DNA of 64,000 bases. Origin: Streptomyces sp. MRC013. Its GTDB lineage: Bacteria > Actinomycetota > Actinomycetes > Streptomycetales > Streptomycetaceae. The stretch is taken from positions 4,836,001 through 4,900,000 of the forward strand of contig NZ_CP094264.1 of assembly GCF_023614235.1 (NCBI RefSeq). Reading direction: 5' to 3'. The position numbers and the translations under genes are program-made. Below the pieces are notes generated by a model. That model saw only the letters and a list, made by a program, of their open reading frames with translations. It was not told the origin of the DNA and did no database searches. Below are positions 8,661 through 18,487 of the stretch, piece after piece; positions within the stretch are counted from its first letter, which is position 1, and every line of letters begins with the position of its first letter.

Positions 8661-9628
8661 CGCGCCTCCTCCCCGAAAGCGTGCACCGCTCGTTCCTCGG
8701 GGATCTTCCCCGCCTCCAGCTCCCGCACCATCGTCAGGTAGGTGTCCTCCAGGCTCGCCCGGCGCACCTCCAGCCCGCCGATCGCCTCGCCGTGCTCCTC
8801 GAACAGCCGGCGGACGAACCGGGTGGGTTCGGCCGTCGCCTCCTCGAAGGGCTGCCCGTCCCGCGTCCAGCGCACGGTGGCCTCGGCCGACGCCTGCCGC
8901 GACAGCTCCTCGGCCGAGCCGTCGGCCACGATCCGGCCACCGGCCAGGATGAGGATCCGGTCGGCGAGCCTCTCCGCCTCGGCGAGGTCGTGCGTGGTCA
9001 GCAGGATCGTGGTGTTCTCGTCCGCCAGCCCGCGTACCAGGCCGTGGAACTCGTTCCTCGCCTCCGGGTCCAGCCCCGCCGTCGGCTCGTCCAGGAACAG
9101 CACCTCAGGTCTGCCCACGATGCCGACGGCCACGTCGAAACGCCTGCGCTGCCCACCGGACAGGGTCCCGACCCGCTGGCCCGCCTGCCCGGTCAGCCCC
9201 ACCGCGGCAAGGAGCTCGTCGACGTCCCAGGGCCGCCGCACGAGGGCGGTGGAGTACGGCGCGTAGTACGAGCCGAGGCAGGCCAGCAGTTCCCGCACCC
9301 GCCACTTGCCGTGGTCGCGCCAGGACTGCAGGACGATGCCCAGGCGCGCACGCCACGCCTCGTCCCCGCGGGCCGGGTCGACGCCGAGGACGGTCACGTC
9401 ACCGGCCGAGCGCATCCGGAAGCCTTCCAGGACCTCGATCGTGGTCGTCTTGCCCGCGCCGTTCGGGCCGAGCAGCAGGACGACTTCGCCTCGCCGGGCC
9501 GTGAAGCCGACTCCCTTCAGCACGTCCTGGCTGCGATAGCGCATCCGCAGGTCCCGTACGTCGATGACCGTGTCGCCCTCCGGCGGTGGGCTGCTCCCGG
9601 TCCCGGACAAGGCGTGAGCGGTCGTCAT
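8657..9628 (-). CDS. ABC transporter ATP-binding protein (drug-exporter type)
   Basis: A 323-aa ATPase of the DrrA/CcmA-like exporter class. Walker A is GPNGAGKTT (54-62), the signature LSGGQRRR sits near residue 165, Walker B/DEPTAGLDPEAR near 185 and the H-loop is TTHDLAEAERLADR. The last 80 residues form the C-terminal extension usual in DrrA-type proteins, ending KIPEERAVHAFGEEAR. The ATG at 9628 gives a sensible 18-residue lead before TVIDVRDLRMRY; the frame remains open upstream over another gene but that part is antisense noise. It is first of a two-gene operon with the permease. Confidence 0.93.
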   Translation of the reverse strand: MTTAHALSGTGSSPPPEGDTVIDVRDLRMRYRSQDVLKGVGFTARRGEVVLLLGPNGAGKTTTIEVLEGFRMRSAGDVTVLGVDPARGDEAWRARLGIVLQSWRDHGKWRVRELLACLGSYYAPYSTALVRRPWDVDELLAAVGLTGQAGQRVGTLSGGQRRRFDVAVGIVGRPEVLFLDEPTAGLDPEARNEFHGLVRGLADENTTILLTTHDLAEAERLADRILILAGGRIVADGSAEELSRQASAEATVRWTRDGQPFEEATAEPTRFVRRLFEEHGEAIGGLEVRRASLEDTYLTMVRELEAGKIPEERAVHAFGEEAR

Positions 9629-9777
9629 CGGTGTCCCCCCCCGTTCGTCTCGTGGTCCGCCCCGTGGGATCAGGGGCCGGAGGCCGTGCCGACGTCCGTG
9701 GTCACGGGACGTGTCCACGACCCCGTGGCCGCCGTCGCCACCCGACGGCAGCCGTTCGCGCCCTCCCGGCGAACACG

Positions 9778-11133
9778 TTACCGAACGGTCCGGGCGTCCG
9801 GCCCTGTCCCACCGGCCCGGCGAGCGTCCTCGGACGGGTCCCGGACGGCCGCCGACGCCGGCGACGTCCCGGACGGTTCCTCCGGACGGCCCGCCGCGAC
9901 CGGCTCCGCGCGGCGCGTGAGGTTGCGCACGTCCGGGACGAGCAGCACCAGTGCCGTCACCACCGTGACCAGCGCCGCGCACCCCCACAGGGCCGACGAC
10001 CGCCCGACGAGGTCCGCCACCGGGCCCGCGACCGCCGTCGACAGGGGCAGCATCGCGGTCGAGCCGAACCAGTCGTACGCGGCGACCCGCGACAGCTTCT
10101 CCTCCGGGATCTCCTGGTGCAGCGAGGTCATCCAGGCCACCCCGAACACCTCGACCGCCACCCCGGACACGAACATCACCGCCACCAGGCCGCCCACCGG
10201 CAGCGGCACAGCCAGCGCCGCCGACGGCAGGGCCAGCGGGAACACGCACAGCGTGCCCGTCAGCAGCAGCCGGCGCGGCTTCCAGCGCGTCATCAGCAGC
10301 GCGCCGCCGAGCGTGCCCACGCCGAACGCGGCCAGGGCCAGGCCCCACGGCTGCGCGCCGCCCAGCGACTCCTGCGCGACCAGCGGCCCGTACACGGAGT
10401 CGGCGGCGCCGACGACGGCGACGACGACGGAGAACTGCGCGACGACCGCCCACAGCCAGGGCCGGCCGACGAACTCGTCCCACCCCTCGCGCAGGTCGGC
10501 GAGGAGCCCGCCCCCGGGGGCGCGCTCGGGTACGTGGCTCACGTCCAGGAACATCCGCAGCGCGCCCGCCACGGCGAACGCCGCCGCGTCGACGGCGAGC
10601 ACCCAGCCCGGCCCGAACGCGGCGACCAGGGCGCCGCCGAGCGCCGCCCCGCCGATGGCCGCGCCGCTCATGGCCATGCGGAACAGCGCGAAGGCGCGAC
10701 TCGCCTGCCCGCCGCCGACGCTGGACATCAGCATGCCCTCGGCGGCCGGGCTGAAGAACGCCTGGCCCGTGCCGCACAGCGCGGTCAGCAGCATCATCTG
10801 CCACAGCTGCGCCCGGTCGGTGAGCACGAGGACCGCGAAGACCGCCTGCGAGACGCAGTTCAGGGCGTTGGCGGCGACCATGACGCGGTGCCGCGGCAAC
10901 CGGTCCGCGACGGCTCCGCCGACGAGAAGGAAGAGGACGAGCGGCAGCGTGCGGGCCGCGGCGACCAGGCCCACGTCGCCGCCGTCGCCGCCGGACTCCA
11001 GCACCGCGAACGCCGCCGCCACCAGGGCGCCGTGGGAGCCCAGGCCGGTGACGACGGCGGCGGCGGTCAGCAGGAGGTAGTTGTGCCCCGCCCACTCCGG
11101 GCGGCGGGGGCGGGAGGCGGCGGGGGACTTCAC
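9778..11133 (-). CDS. MFS transporter (multidrug-efflux-like)
   Basis: A 451-aa major facilitator with about twelve spans, beginning WAGHNYLLLTAAAVVTGLGS. The loop motif GGAVADRLPRHRVMV (about 70-84) is the canonical MFS loop 2-3 Gly-x-x-x-Asp-Arg pattern, and ALFRMAMSGAAIGGAALGG is the span-5 antiporter-like motif. The protein resembles the TMS_MFS_3/enterobactin-exporter-like group. I prefer the GTG at 11133 (MKSPAASRPRR) over the TTG at 11169 because the latter is a rare start with no better ribosome site. The C-terminal 50 residues are a disordered Pro/Ser/Glu-rich tail. The substrate is unknown. Confidence 0.85.
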   Translation of the reverse strand: MKSPAASRPRRPEWAGHNYLLLTAAAVVTGLGSHGALVAAAFAVLESGGDGGDVGLVAAARTLPLVLFLLVGGAVADRLPRHRVMVAANALNCVSQAVFAVLVLTDRAQLWQMMLLTALCGTGQAFFSPAAEGMLMSSVGGGQASRAFALFRMAMSGAAIGGAALGGALVAAFGPGWVLAVDAAAFAVAGALRMFLDVSHVPERAPGGGLLADLREGWDEFVGRPWLWAVVAQFSVVVAVVGAADSVYGPLVAQESLGGAQPWGLALAAFGVGTLGGALLMTRWKPRRLLLTGTLCVFPLALPSAALAVPLPVGGLVAVMFVSGVAVEVFGVAWMTSLHQEIPEEKLSRVAAYDWFGSTAMLPLSTAVAGPVADLVGRSSALWGCAALVTVVTALVLLVPDVRNLTRRAEPVAAGRPEEPSGTSPASAAVRDPSEDARRAGGTGPDARTVR

Positions 11134-11198
11134 ACCCGGACTATCCCCGGTGGAGGTCCTCGCCGACAAACGGATTGTCCGTCAGGTTCCGCCGGCCC

Positions 11199-12233
11199 CT
11201 ACGAGACGGCCCCGGTCAGCCGGACGGTGCCGAGGATCTTCCGGATCGTCTCGTCCGGGACCTCGTCCTTGATCCCCGTGTTCGCGTACAGCACCCAGGA
11301 GACGAAGTCGCCCTTGGCGTTCTTGAAGGAGAACGCGATGGACTTGCCGTCCGTGTCGCACCTGTTCTCGTGCTTGGTGCCGAGGGCGGTCGCCGTGGCG
11401 ACGTGGCCGCTCAGACCGGACTTCGTGGTGTACGGCACGGCCTTGGTGATCTTGACGGTGCCCTTGGGCTCGGTCTGCGCGTATCCCGCCCACACCCAGT
11501 TGCCGGCCTCGTTGTACGCCGCCTCGGCGGTGTTCTTCGCGCCCTGCCCGCCCTTCGTGCCGGCCGTGGCGAGGCTCCACTTGTCGGCGGTGCCGTCCTT
11601 GTCGTCGTCGTACGTGCACCACTCGCTCTTGTAGCGGCCGGGCGCCGACATGGTCACGACGGGCGAGCCGTCCCCGGCCTTCACGTCCTCGAAGCCGGTG
11701 GTCATGCCCGAGCCGAGCGCCTCCCAGTCCGGCGGGATGTCGAAGAGGGTGCCGCGCTTCGGGTTGTGGACGACCTTCCAGCCGGGAACGGACGGCGTGG
11801 GCGCCGCCGAGCCGTCACGCGGGTTGCCGGAGGGTGGCTGCGGGGCCTGCCCGACCGGCGCCGACGGCGCGGCCGCGCTCCCGGACGGCGCCGGGCCGCC
11901 CCGGGCGGTGGACTGCTCCCCGTCGTCGCCGAGGACCAGGTAGCCGGTCAGGACGGCGGTGGCCAGGACGACGAGGGCCGCGACGATCGCGACGACCGTC
12001 GTCCTCCTCCGGTCGCCGTCCGGGGGCACCGGCGGACCGGGCGGCTGCCCGGGGGCCGCGTGGTACGGCGCGGTGGGCTGCTGGTACGGGTTGTGCTGCG
12101 GGTACCCGGGCTGCTGGTACCCCGGCTGCTGGTACGGGTTCGGCTGCTGGTACCCCGGCTGCTGGTAGGGGTTGGGCGCCTTCTGGTCCTGCGGGTTCTG
12201 CTCGCCCCCGGGCGGCTGCTGTCCTGGCCACAT
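11199..12233 (-). CDS. Membrane-anchored protein with Pro/Gln/Tyr repeats and an extracytoplasmic domain
   Basis: A 344-aa protein. Residues 1-70 are built of NPYQQPGYQQP-type repeats, encoded by tandem tgctggtacc repeats around 12070-12170. Next come a basic DGDRRRTT stop and a single membrane span VVAIVAALVVLATAVLTGYL (about 75-97), a Ser/Ala/Pro linker, and an exported domain beginning VPGWKVVHNPKRGTLFDIP. Two Cys (SEWCTYD; ENRCDTDG) could form a disulphide outside the cell. This is a recurrent but uncharacterised Streptomyces architecture. The start is ATG 12233; the upstream frame is noise. No functional claim is made. Confidence 0.82.
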   Translation of the reverse strand: MWPGQQPPGGEQNPQDQKAPNPYQQPGYQQPNPYQQPGYQQPGYPQHNPYQQPTAPYHAAPGQPPGPPVPPDGDRRRTTVVAIVAALVVLATAVLTGYLVLGDDGEQSTARGGPAPSGSAAAPSAPVGQAPQPPSGNPRDGSAAPTPSVPGWKVVHNPKRGTLFDIPPDWEALGSGMTTGFEDVKAGDGSPVVTMSAPGRYKSEWCTYDDDKDGTADKWSLATAGTKGGQGAKNTAEAAYNEAGNWVWAGYAQTEPKGTVKITKAVPYTTKSGLSGHVATATALGTKHENRCDTDGKSIAFSFKNAKGDFVSWVLYANTGIKDEVPDETIRKILGTVRLTGAVS

Positions 12234-12456
12234 GGGCTGTAACCATAGAGGGGAGGGGTGGCGGGTGCCACGCCCGGCCCCGGTCGCCGCCCGCGCCGGG
12301 ACCACCGTCCGGCGGCCCGCCCGCCCGGCGCGGGCAACCCCGCCGGGCGCGCCGGCGTCCATCCCCCCGACCCGGTCCGCACCGGCCGGGGCCCGCCCCG
12401 CGACCGGGTAGGCTGCCTGCCCCCAGAGGTCACTCGTCGATACGGAGGAACCGGCC

Positions 12457-13125
12457 TTGCACGTCCAGGAGTGGCTCGAGACCGTCCCCGCGGTCAGCAT
12501 CTACGTCCTGGTGGGTGTGGTGATCGGGCTGGAAAGCCTCGGCATCCCGCTGCCGGGCGAGATCGTCCTCGTCAGCTCCGCGCTCCTCGCCTCCCAGCAC
12601 GGGGACATCAACCCGTACGTCCTGGGGGCCTGCGCCTCGGCGGGCGCGATCGTCGGCGACTCGATCGGCTACGCCATCGGCCGCAAGGGCGGCCGGCCCC
12701 TGCTGGCCTGGCTCGGCGGGAAGTTCCCGAAGCACTTCAGCGAGGCCAACATCGCGCTGGCCGAGCGGTCCTTCCGGAAGTGGGGCGTGTGGGCCGTCTT
12801 CTTCGGCCGGTTCGTCGCCCTGCTGCGGATCTTCGCCGGGCCGCTGGCGGGCGTGCTGCAGATGCCGTACTGGAAGTTCCTCCTCGCCAACGTGTTCGGC
12901 GGCATCCTCTGGGCGGGCGGCACCACGGCGGTGATCTACTCCGTGGGCGTCGTCGCCGAGGCGTGGCTGAAGCGGTTCTCCTGGCTGGGCCTCGTCCTCG
13001 CCGTGGCGGTGGGCCTCACCTCGATGCTCGTCCTCAGGCACCGTGCCAGGAAGGCGGCCGAGAAGTCCGAGGCCGAGCGCGCCGCCGGGCCGCACCAGGA
13101 CCCCGTCCCCGCCGCGGCCGACTGA
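12457..13125 (+). CDS. DedA family membrane protein
   Basis: A 222-aa DedA-family integral membrane protein. Hallmarks are GLESLGIPLPGEIVLVSSAL (24-43) with the family Gly-x-Pro-x-Pro-Gly-Glu motif, GDSIGYAIGRKGGR (about 68-81) and VFFGRFVALLRIFAGPLAG (about 109-127) with the essential Arg of the re-entrant loop. DedA proteins contribute to undecaprenyl-phosphate or phospholipid translocation and envelope homeostasis. The start is a TTG at 12457, selected because a clean ggaggaa lies 6 nt upstream and no ATG/GTG fits. It ends convergently with the gamma-carbonic anhydrase gene, only 37 bp apart. Confidence 0.9.
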   Translation: MHVQEWLETVPAVSIYVLVGVVIGLESLGIPLPGEIVLVSSALLASQHGDINPYVLGACASAGAIVGDSIGYAIGRKGGRPLLAWLGGKFPKHFSEANIALAERSFRKWGVWAVFFGRFVALLRIFAGPLAGVLQMPYWKFLLANVFGGILWAGGTTAVIYSVGVVAEAWLKRFSWLGLVLAVAVGLTSMLVLRHRARKAAEKSEAERAAGPHQDPVPAAAD

Positions 13126-13162
13126 CGGGGACGGGGCCGGGCGCGCGCCGCCGGGGCGCCGG

Positions 13163-13699
13163 TCAGCTCCCCGGCGCGTGGGCCTCGCGGTGCGCCCGGG
13201 CCAGGTCCCGGTAGACCGCGGCGTTCGCCCTGATGCCCTCGCGCTCCTCGTCCGTCAGCCGCCGCCTGACCTTCGCGGGGACGCCCGCGACGAGCGAGCC
13301 GGGCGGGACCCGCATCCCCTGCGGGACGAGGGCCTGCGCGGCGACCAGGGAGCCCGCGCCGATGTGCGCGCCGTTGAGGACGGTGGCGCCCATGCCGACC
13401 AGGACGTCGTCCTCCACCGTGCAGCCGTGCAGGACGGCGTTGTGGCCGACCGACACGCGCTCGCCGACCGTCACGGGGAAGCCGGGGTCGACGTGCACCG
13501 TGCAGTTGTCCTGGATGTTGCTGTCCGCGCCGAGGACGATCGGCCCGCAGTCCGCGCGCAGCACGGCGTGGTACCAGACGCTGGACCCCGGCCCCAGCGT
13601 GACCTCGCCGACCACGACGGAGGTGGGCGCGGCGAAGGCCGTACCGGCCACCTCCGGCTCCCTGCCGCCCACACCGGTGATCAACGGCCGTTCCGTCAT
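13163..13699 (-). CDS. Gamma carbonic anhydrase family protein
   Basis: A 178-aa left-handed beta-helix protein of the gamma-CA/PaaY/CaiE family. Hexapeptide repeats run from ISSV-like TSVVVGEVTLGPGSSVWYHA (26-45) onward. The metal ligands are visible as the His in DNCTVHVD (about 69) and the two in SVGHNAVLHGC (about 86 and 91), and the ADCGPIVLGADSNIQDN region contains the usual Arg/Asp/Gln set. A helical tail follows (RLTDEEREGIRANAAVYRD). Family members are zinc or iron carbonic anhydrases or have unknown hydrolase roles, so catalytic activity is likely but not assured. The start is ATG 13699. Confidence 0.9.
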   Translation of the reverse strand: MTERPLITGVGGREPEVAGTAFAAPTSVVVGEVTLGPGSSVWYHAVLRADCGPIVLGADSNIQDNCTVHVDPGFPVTVGERVSVGHNAVLHGCTVEDDVLVGMGATVLNGAHIGAGSLVAAQALVPQGMRVPPGSLVAGVPAKVRRRLTDEEREGIRANAAVYRDLARAHREAHAPGS

Positions 13700-13838
13700 T
13701 CCGCCGCTCCCTCGCGCTCCGGGCCCGTCGTCGCACCCAGGGGAACCGTAGGCCACGCCGCCCGCCACCGGGCCGGTGGGGTGAACGTCACAGCACCGTG
13801 CCCTGACCGCCGGTGACCCGGCCCACCACCGCGGCCGG

Positions 13839-14686
13839 GTGCCCGGGGACGGAAACGCGTTCCCCTCCCCGCCGTTCGCCGCCCGGGGCCGCCGCACGCT
13901 CTCCGCCGCCGTGCACCGCGGCTGGCGCCGGGTGCGGCAGACCGGTTCCGTCGCCGCCGAGCGCCCCGGCCTCCCGAGGTTCCGCCGGATCGGCGCCGGC
14001 ACCCGGCTCGCCTTCCCGCAGGGCACGGTCTTCGGCGAGGAGCGGATCGAGCTGGGCGAGCGCTGCGTCATCGGCGAGCGGGCGACGCTCAGCGCCGGCA
14101 CGGTGCCCGGTCCCCCGGTCCGGACCCGGTGGTGACCCTCGGTGACGGCGTCGTCCTCGGGCCCGGCAGCCACGTCGTGGCGGACGCGCCGGTGACCGTC
14201 GGCGCGAACACGTTCTGCGGGCCGTGCGTCCACAGCACCGCGACCAACCACGGCTACGACGACCCGTACGAGCCGATCGGCCGGCGGTGGCCGCGCTCCG
14301 CGCCCGTCGAGGTGGGCCCGGGCTGCCGGCTCGGCACCGGTGCGGTGGTCCTCCCCGGCGCCCGGACCGGGCGGAACGCCGTGGTCGCCGCCGGGGCGGT
14401 CGTCCGCGGCGAGGTGCCCGATCACTCGGTCGCCGCCGGGGCGCCGGCCCGCGTCGTACGCCGCTGGGGTCCGGACGGCGGCTGGCGACCCCCGCCCGTG
14501 CCGATCCCCGAGCACGTCACCGCCGCGCAGCCGGCCGCGCCGGCGCACCCGGGAGGGCGTGACCCGCCGCGCCGCCCGCCGCCCCGCCGGCCACGGGCGG
14601 CGCCGGGGCGCCGGCCCGCGCGGCACCACCCCGCCGGCCCGCCTGACTGGCCCCCGTCCTGCGGGGACGCCCAGTATGGAGGGTGA
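13839..14686 (+). pseudogene. Hexapeptide-repeat acyltransferase, split by a frameshift
   Basis: The first frame reads AAVHRGWRRVRQTGSVAAER, FRRIGAGTRLAFPQGTVFGE and ERIELGERCVIGERATLSAG before a stop at 14135. The second frame picks up exactly where expected as VVTLGDGVVLGPGSHVVAD and continues STATNHGYDDPYEPIG and RNAVVAAGAVVRGEVPDH, followed by the AGAPARVVRRW end of a LbH-fold acetyltransferase. Adding one C to the C5 run at 14112-14116 joins them into about 250-280 residues reading PGPPGPDPVVTLGDG. The acetyl-CoA site and an NH-type catalytic His (TNHGYDD) are intact. This is either a real pseudogene or a sequencing error at a homopolymer. After about 14520 the tail is low complexity and may be out of frame again. 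Confidence 0.72.
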
Positions 14687-17324
14687 GGTGTGACGGGGAA
14701 GTGTCCAGCGAAGGCGGCGCCGCGGCTGGGGCTCCGGGACTGCGGGCCGACCCCGCGGACGGGGCCCCCGGCGCCGTGCGGCCGCGTGGCGCCGCCCGCC
14801 CGGCGGCCCGCGCGCCGATGTTCGCCGGGGCCGCCCTGGCCGCCGTGTACGTCGCCGGCGGGAGCGGCCGCGAACTGCGCCTCGCCGGGCCGGCCGGGGA
14901 CCCCGGGGCGCCGCCTGGCTGGCCGCGCGGGTACGCCGTGTCGGGGTGTTCCGCCGTCGCCGAGGTCTTCCGCGGCGGCCGCCCCCTGTGGCTCACCGCC
15001 GCCGAGCTCGCCGCCCGCCGCGAGGCCGTGCCCGCGGGCCTCGCGCCCGGCGCGGCGCTGGGCGTGCTGCCCGTCGGCACGGACGACCGGCGGCTCGGTT
15101 GCCTGGTCGTCGTCGACGACACCGGCCGGGGCTTCGACGCCGACCGGCGCGGCTTCGTGGAGCTGTACGCCGAACAGGTCGCCGCCCGCCTGGAAGCGGG
15201 CGGCGAGCCGGGGGCGGCCCACGCGGTCGCGAGCGACGACGGCGGGCCCGTACCGGCGGGACCGGGGCCGCGCCGGGAGGGCTCGCAGGCCGCGTACCGG
15301 CTGACGCCCTGGCAGGCGCTGGGCGGGGAGCGGATCGGGGCGTTCACCCTCGAACTCCACACCGGGCGGATCAGCGCCGACACGCGGATGCTCGAACTCG
15401 TCGACATCGCCCCCGGCGGCTTCGACGGGCGGGTCGAGACGCTCCTGGCCCACGCCGTCCCCGACGACCTGCCGGCCCTCATGTCCCTGGTCGAACCGGG
15501 CAAGGTCACCTCGGCCGGCCGGGAGCTGGAGTTCCGCGTCCGCCGGCCCGCCGGCGACCTGCGCTGGCTGCGGCTGCGCTCCCGCGTCCTCGACGACCCC
15601 GCGGGACGCCCCGAGCGCGTCCTCGGCATCGTCGTCGACGCGTCGTCGCTGCGCCCCGAGACCGACGAGGTCTCCCTCGTCCAGCGGCTCTCCGCGTCCC
15701 TCGCCGCCACGACGACCGCCCGCGACGTCGCCCGCGCCGTCGTCGGCGCCCTGCGCGACCCGCTCGTCGGCGCCGACCGCGTCGCCGTCGCGAGCCTGGA
15801 GGCCGACAGGCTCGTCGTCACCGTCCTGGACCCGCCCGGGTCCGGCGCCTGGCCCGAGGTCTGGCGCTCCGAGTGGCGCTCCGAGTGGCCCGACACCCCC
15901 CTGCGCTCCCTGCCGACGCTCGCGGCGGCGCTCCGGGAGGTGCGCGTGGGCCTGGTCCCGGCCGGCGCCGAGCTGGAGCCGGCCCTCGCCGGGGTCGGGC
16001 CCGGCGGCCTGGCCCTCCTGCCGCTGCCCGCCGAGGGCCGCGTCATCGGCGCCTGCCTGGCCGGCTGGGACGAGCCGCACGAGTTCGGCGCCGAGGAGCG
16101 GTCCCTGCTGACCGCCACCGCCGGCCTGGCCGGGCAGGCGCTGCGCCGCGCCCGCGCCTTCGACGCCCAGCACGAACTGGCCACCACCCTCCAGCGCAGC
16201 CTGCTGCCGCGCAGGCTCCCCCGGCTGGCCGGGGAGTGGCCGTCGCCCGCTACCTGCCGGCGATGGTCGGCCTGGAGGTCGGCGGCGACTGGTACGACGT
16301 GATCCCTCTCTCCGACAGCCGCGTCGCCCTCGTCATCGGAGACGTCCAGGGGCACAGCGCCGGGGCGGCCACCATCATGGGCCAGATCCGCACCGCCATC
16401 AGGGCGTACGCGGTGGAGGGGCATCCGCCCGACGTCGTCGTCTCGCACGCCAACCGGCTCCTCGCCGGCATGGAGACCGACCTCTTCGCCACCTGCTGCT
16501 ACGTCGAACTCGACATGGAGGAGGGCGAGGCCTGGATCGTCCGCGCCGGCCACCTCGCCCCGCTGCTGCGCCACCCGGACGGCGCGACGGAGGAGGTCGA
16601 CGCCGAGGGCGGCCTCCCCCTCGGCGTCCTCGCGGACGCGGACTACCCCATCACCGCCGCCGGCCTCGCCCCCGGCGCGGTCCTCGCGCTGCTCACGGAC
16701 GGGCTCGTCGAGTCCTCCAGCCTCCACCTGGAGGACGGGATGCGGCGGATGCGGGACCTGCTCTCCGGCGCCGACCCGGGCGACCCCGGACGCATGGCCG
16801 ACCGGCTCCTGGGCGACGGCACCCGCCGCGACGACGACATCGCCCTGCTGCTGGTGCGCTACGACGGGACGGGGGTCCCGCCCATCCGCGCCGGGTGGAC
16901 CGTGTGGCGGCTGCCCGACGCCGTCATGCACGCCCGCCGCTTCACCGCCCGCACCCTGCGCGGCTGGGGCGTCTCGGAGGAGGCGGACGCGGCCCTGCTC
17001 GTCGTCTCCGAACTCGTCACCAACGCCCTGGTGCACACGCAGGGCGCGGTGCGCCTCGACCTGACGCTCGCCGGGGACCGGATGCGCATCGCCGTCACCG
17101 ACACCTCGCCGCGGGCCCCCGCCAAGCCCGTGACGGCCGACTGGGAGTCCACCGGGGGCCGCGGGCTGTTCCTGGTGGAGGCCGTGTCGGCGTCGTGGGG
17201 ATCGGTGCCGGTCAGCGGCGGCAAGCAGGTGTGGAGCGAGTTCGCCGTCGCCCGCGGCCCGGACGCCGGCGCCGGTCCGCCGGCCGCCCCCGGCCCGGAC
17301 GGCTCCCCACACGGAGGAAGGTGA
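14683..17324 (+). pseudogene. GAF-PAS-GAF-SpoIIE phosphatase-HATPase sensor protein, split by a frameshift
   Basis: About 880 residues if repaired. The first frame holds a GAF-like domain (about 40-170), a PAS domain (about 215-330: GAFTLELHTGRISADTRMLE), a second GAF domain (about 335-495) and the linker TTLQRSLLPRRLPRL typical just before PP2C. The second frame continues VAVARYLPAMVGLEVGGDWY, VALVIGDVQGHSAGAATIMG (Mn-binding Asp residues of PP2C/SpoIIE) and GHLAPLLRHPDG. It ends with an anti-sigma-type HATPase domain (VVSELVTNALVHTQG N-box; TGGRGLFLVE G-box). The shift lies between 16218 and 16236, in a C5 or G4 run; one missing base restores the frame. Such proteins control sigma-factor partner switching. 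GTG 14683 was used as start; GTG 14701 is an alternative. The stop is 6 bp before the sugar-binding-protein gene. Confidence 0.8.
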
Positions 17325-17330
17325 ACAGGG

Positions 17331-18461
17331 GTGTTCCGTGCGAAGGACCGCGGGCGCGGCCGCCCGCGCACCGCCCCCGCCGCGGTCGCGGCGGCACTCG
17401 CCGTCGCCCTCGCCGGCTGCGGCACCGCCGGGCAGGCGCACCTGGAGGACGGCCCGGACCCGACGCGCACCGATTTCACGCCCCGCGTCGGACTGCTCCT
17501 GCCCGACACCCACACCACCCGCTGGGAGACCTTCGACCGGCCGCTGATCGAGGCGAAGATCCGCCAGATCTGCCCGGGCTGCACCGTGGACCACGCCAAC
17601 GCCCGGAGCGACGTCGCCGCCCAGAGGCAGCAACTCGACTCGATGATCACCGCGGGGGCCGACGTCCTGATCCTCGGCCCCGTGGACTCCCGGGCGCTCG
17701 GCCCCGCGGTGGCCAAGGCCGCCGACGCGGGCGTCCCCGTCGTCTCGTACGACCGCCTCGCCGACGGGCCGGTCTCCGGCTTCGTCTCCTTCGACGCCCG
17801 GCGGACCGGCCGCCTCCAGGCGGAGGCGCTGCTCGCGGCCATGGGCGCCGAGGCGGACGGCGGACGCGTCGTCATGGTGAACGGCGACCCGGCCGACCCG
17901 AACGCCGTCGCCCTGGAGCGGGGCGCGCGCGAGGTGCTGAACGGCAGGGCGCGGATCGTCAAGGCGTACGACACGGACCGCTGGCGTCCCGAGGCCGCCC
18001 GGGCCCACATGTCCGGCGCCGTCGCCGCGCTCGGGCCCGAGGGCATCGACGGCGTGTACGCCGCCAACGACGCGCTCGCCGGCGGCGTCGTCTCCGCGCT
18101 GAAGGCCGGCTTCGTCACGCCGCTGCCGCCGGTCACCGGGCAGGACGCCGACCTCGACGCCCTCCGGCGGATCATCGGCGGCGAGCAGTACATGACGGTG
18201 TACAAGCCGTTCGGGCCGATGGCCGCCGCCGCGGCGGAGATGGCCGTCGCACTCGGCCGCGGCGACCCGGCGGACGCCGTCGCCCCGCGGGGCGGCAGCG
18301 GGACCACCGTGCGCGGGGTTCCCGCCGTCCGCTTCGCCCCGGTGCCCGTCACCGCGGACACCGTGCGCGAGACCGTCGTCAGGGGCGGGATGTACACGAT
18401 CGCGCAGATCTGCACTCCGAAGTACGCGTCGGCGTGCGCGAAGGCCGGACTCACCGTGTAA
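17331..18461 (+). CDS. Sugar ABC transporter substrate-binding lipoprotein (xylose type)
   Basis: A 376-aa periplasmic-binding-protein-like lipoprotein. The signal is basic RAKDRGRGRPR, a hydrophobic core AAALAVALAG, and then the lipobox Cys of LAGC (about residue 31). The mature protein has the type-1 pentose-binding fold: VGLLLPDTHTTRWETFDRPL, then DSMITAGADVLILGPVDS, AGVPVVSYDRL, AANDALAGGVVSALK and VTGQDADLDALRRIIGG. The CPGCTVDHANARSDVAAQRQ stretch matches actinobacterial XylF-like proteins. Its GTG follows the sensor-phosphatase stop by 6 bp, so the importer is probably co-transcribed with it. The sugar is inferred, not shown. Confidence 0.88.
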   Translation: MFRAKDRGRGRPRTAPAAVAAALAVALAGCGTAGQAHLEDGPDPTRTDFTPRVGLLLPDTHTTRWETFDRPLIEAKIRQICPGCTVDHANARSDVAAQRQQLDSMITAGADVLILGPVDSRALGPAVAKAADAGVPVVSYDRLADGPVSGFVSFDARRTGRLQAEALLAAMGAEADGGRVVMVNGDPADPNAVALERGAREVLNGRARIVKAYDTDRWRPEAARAHMSGAVAALGPEGIDGVYAANDALAGGVVSALKAGFVTPLPPVTGQDADLDALRRIIGGEQYMTVYKPFGPMAAAAAEMAVALGRGDPADAVAPRGGSGTTVRGVPAVRFAPVPVTADTVRETVVRGGMYTIAQICTPKYASACAKAGLTV

Positions 18462-18487
18462 TCGGGCGGGGAAGGAGGTGGTCGCCG

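Noticed and set aside
7809..9628. Part of a natural-product cluster because of the drug-type ABC exporter
   Set aside because: No biosynthetic enzymes nearby; such exporters are common in the backbone.
14517..18008. An 1163-codon minus-strand ORF across the sensor and sugar-binding-protein genes
   Set aside because: It is the shadow of genes with strong domain evidence on the plus strand; its own translation has no recognisable motif.
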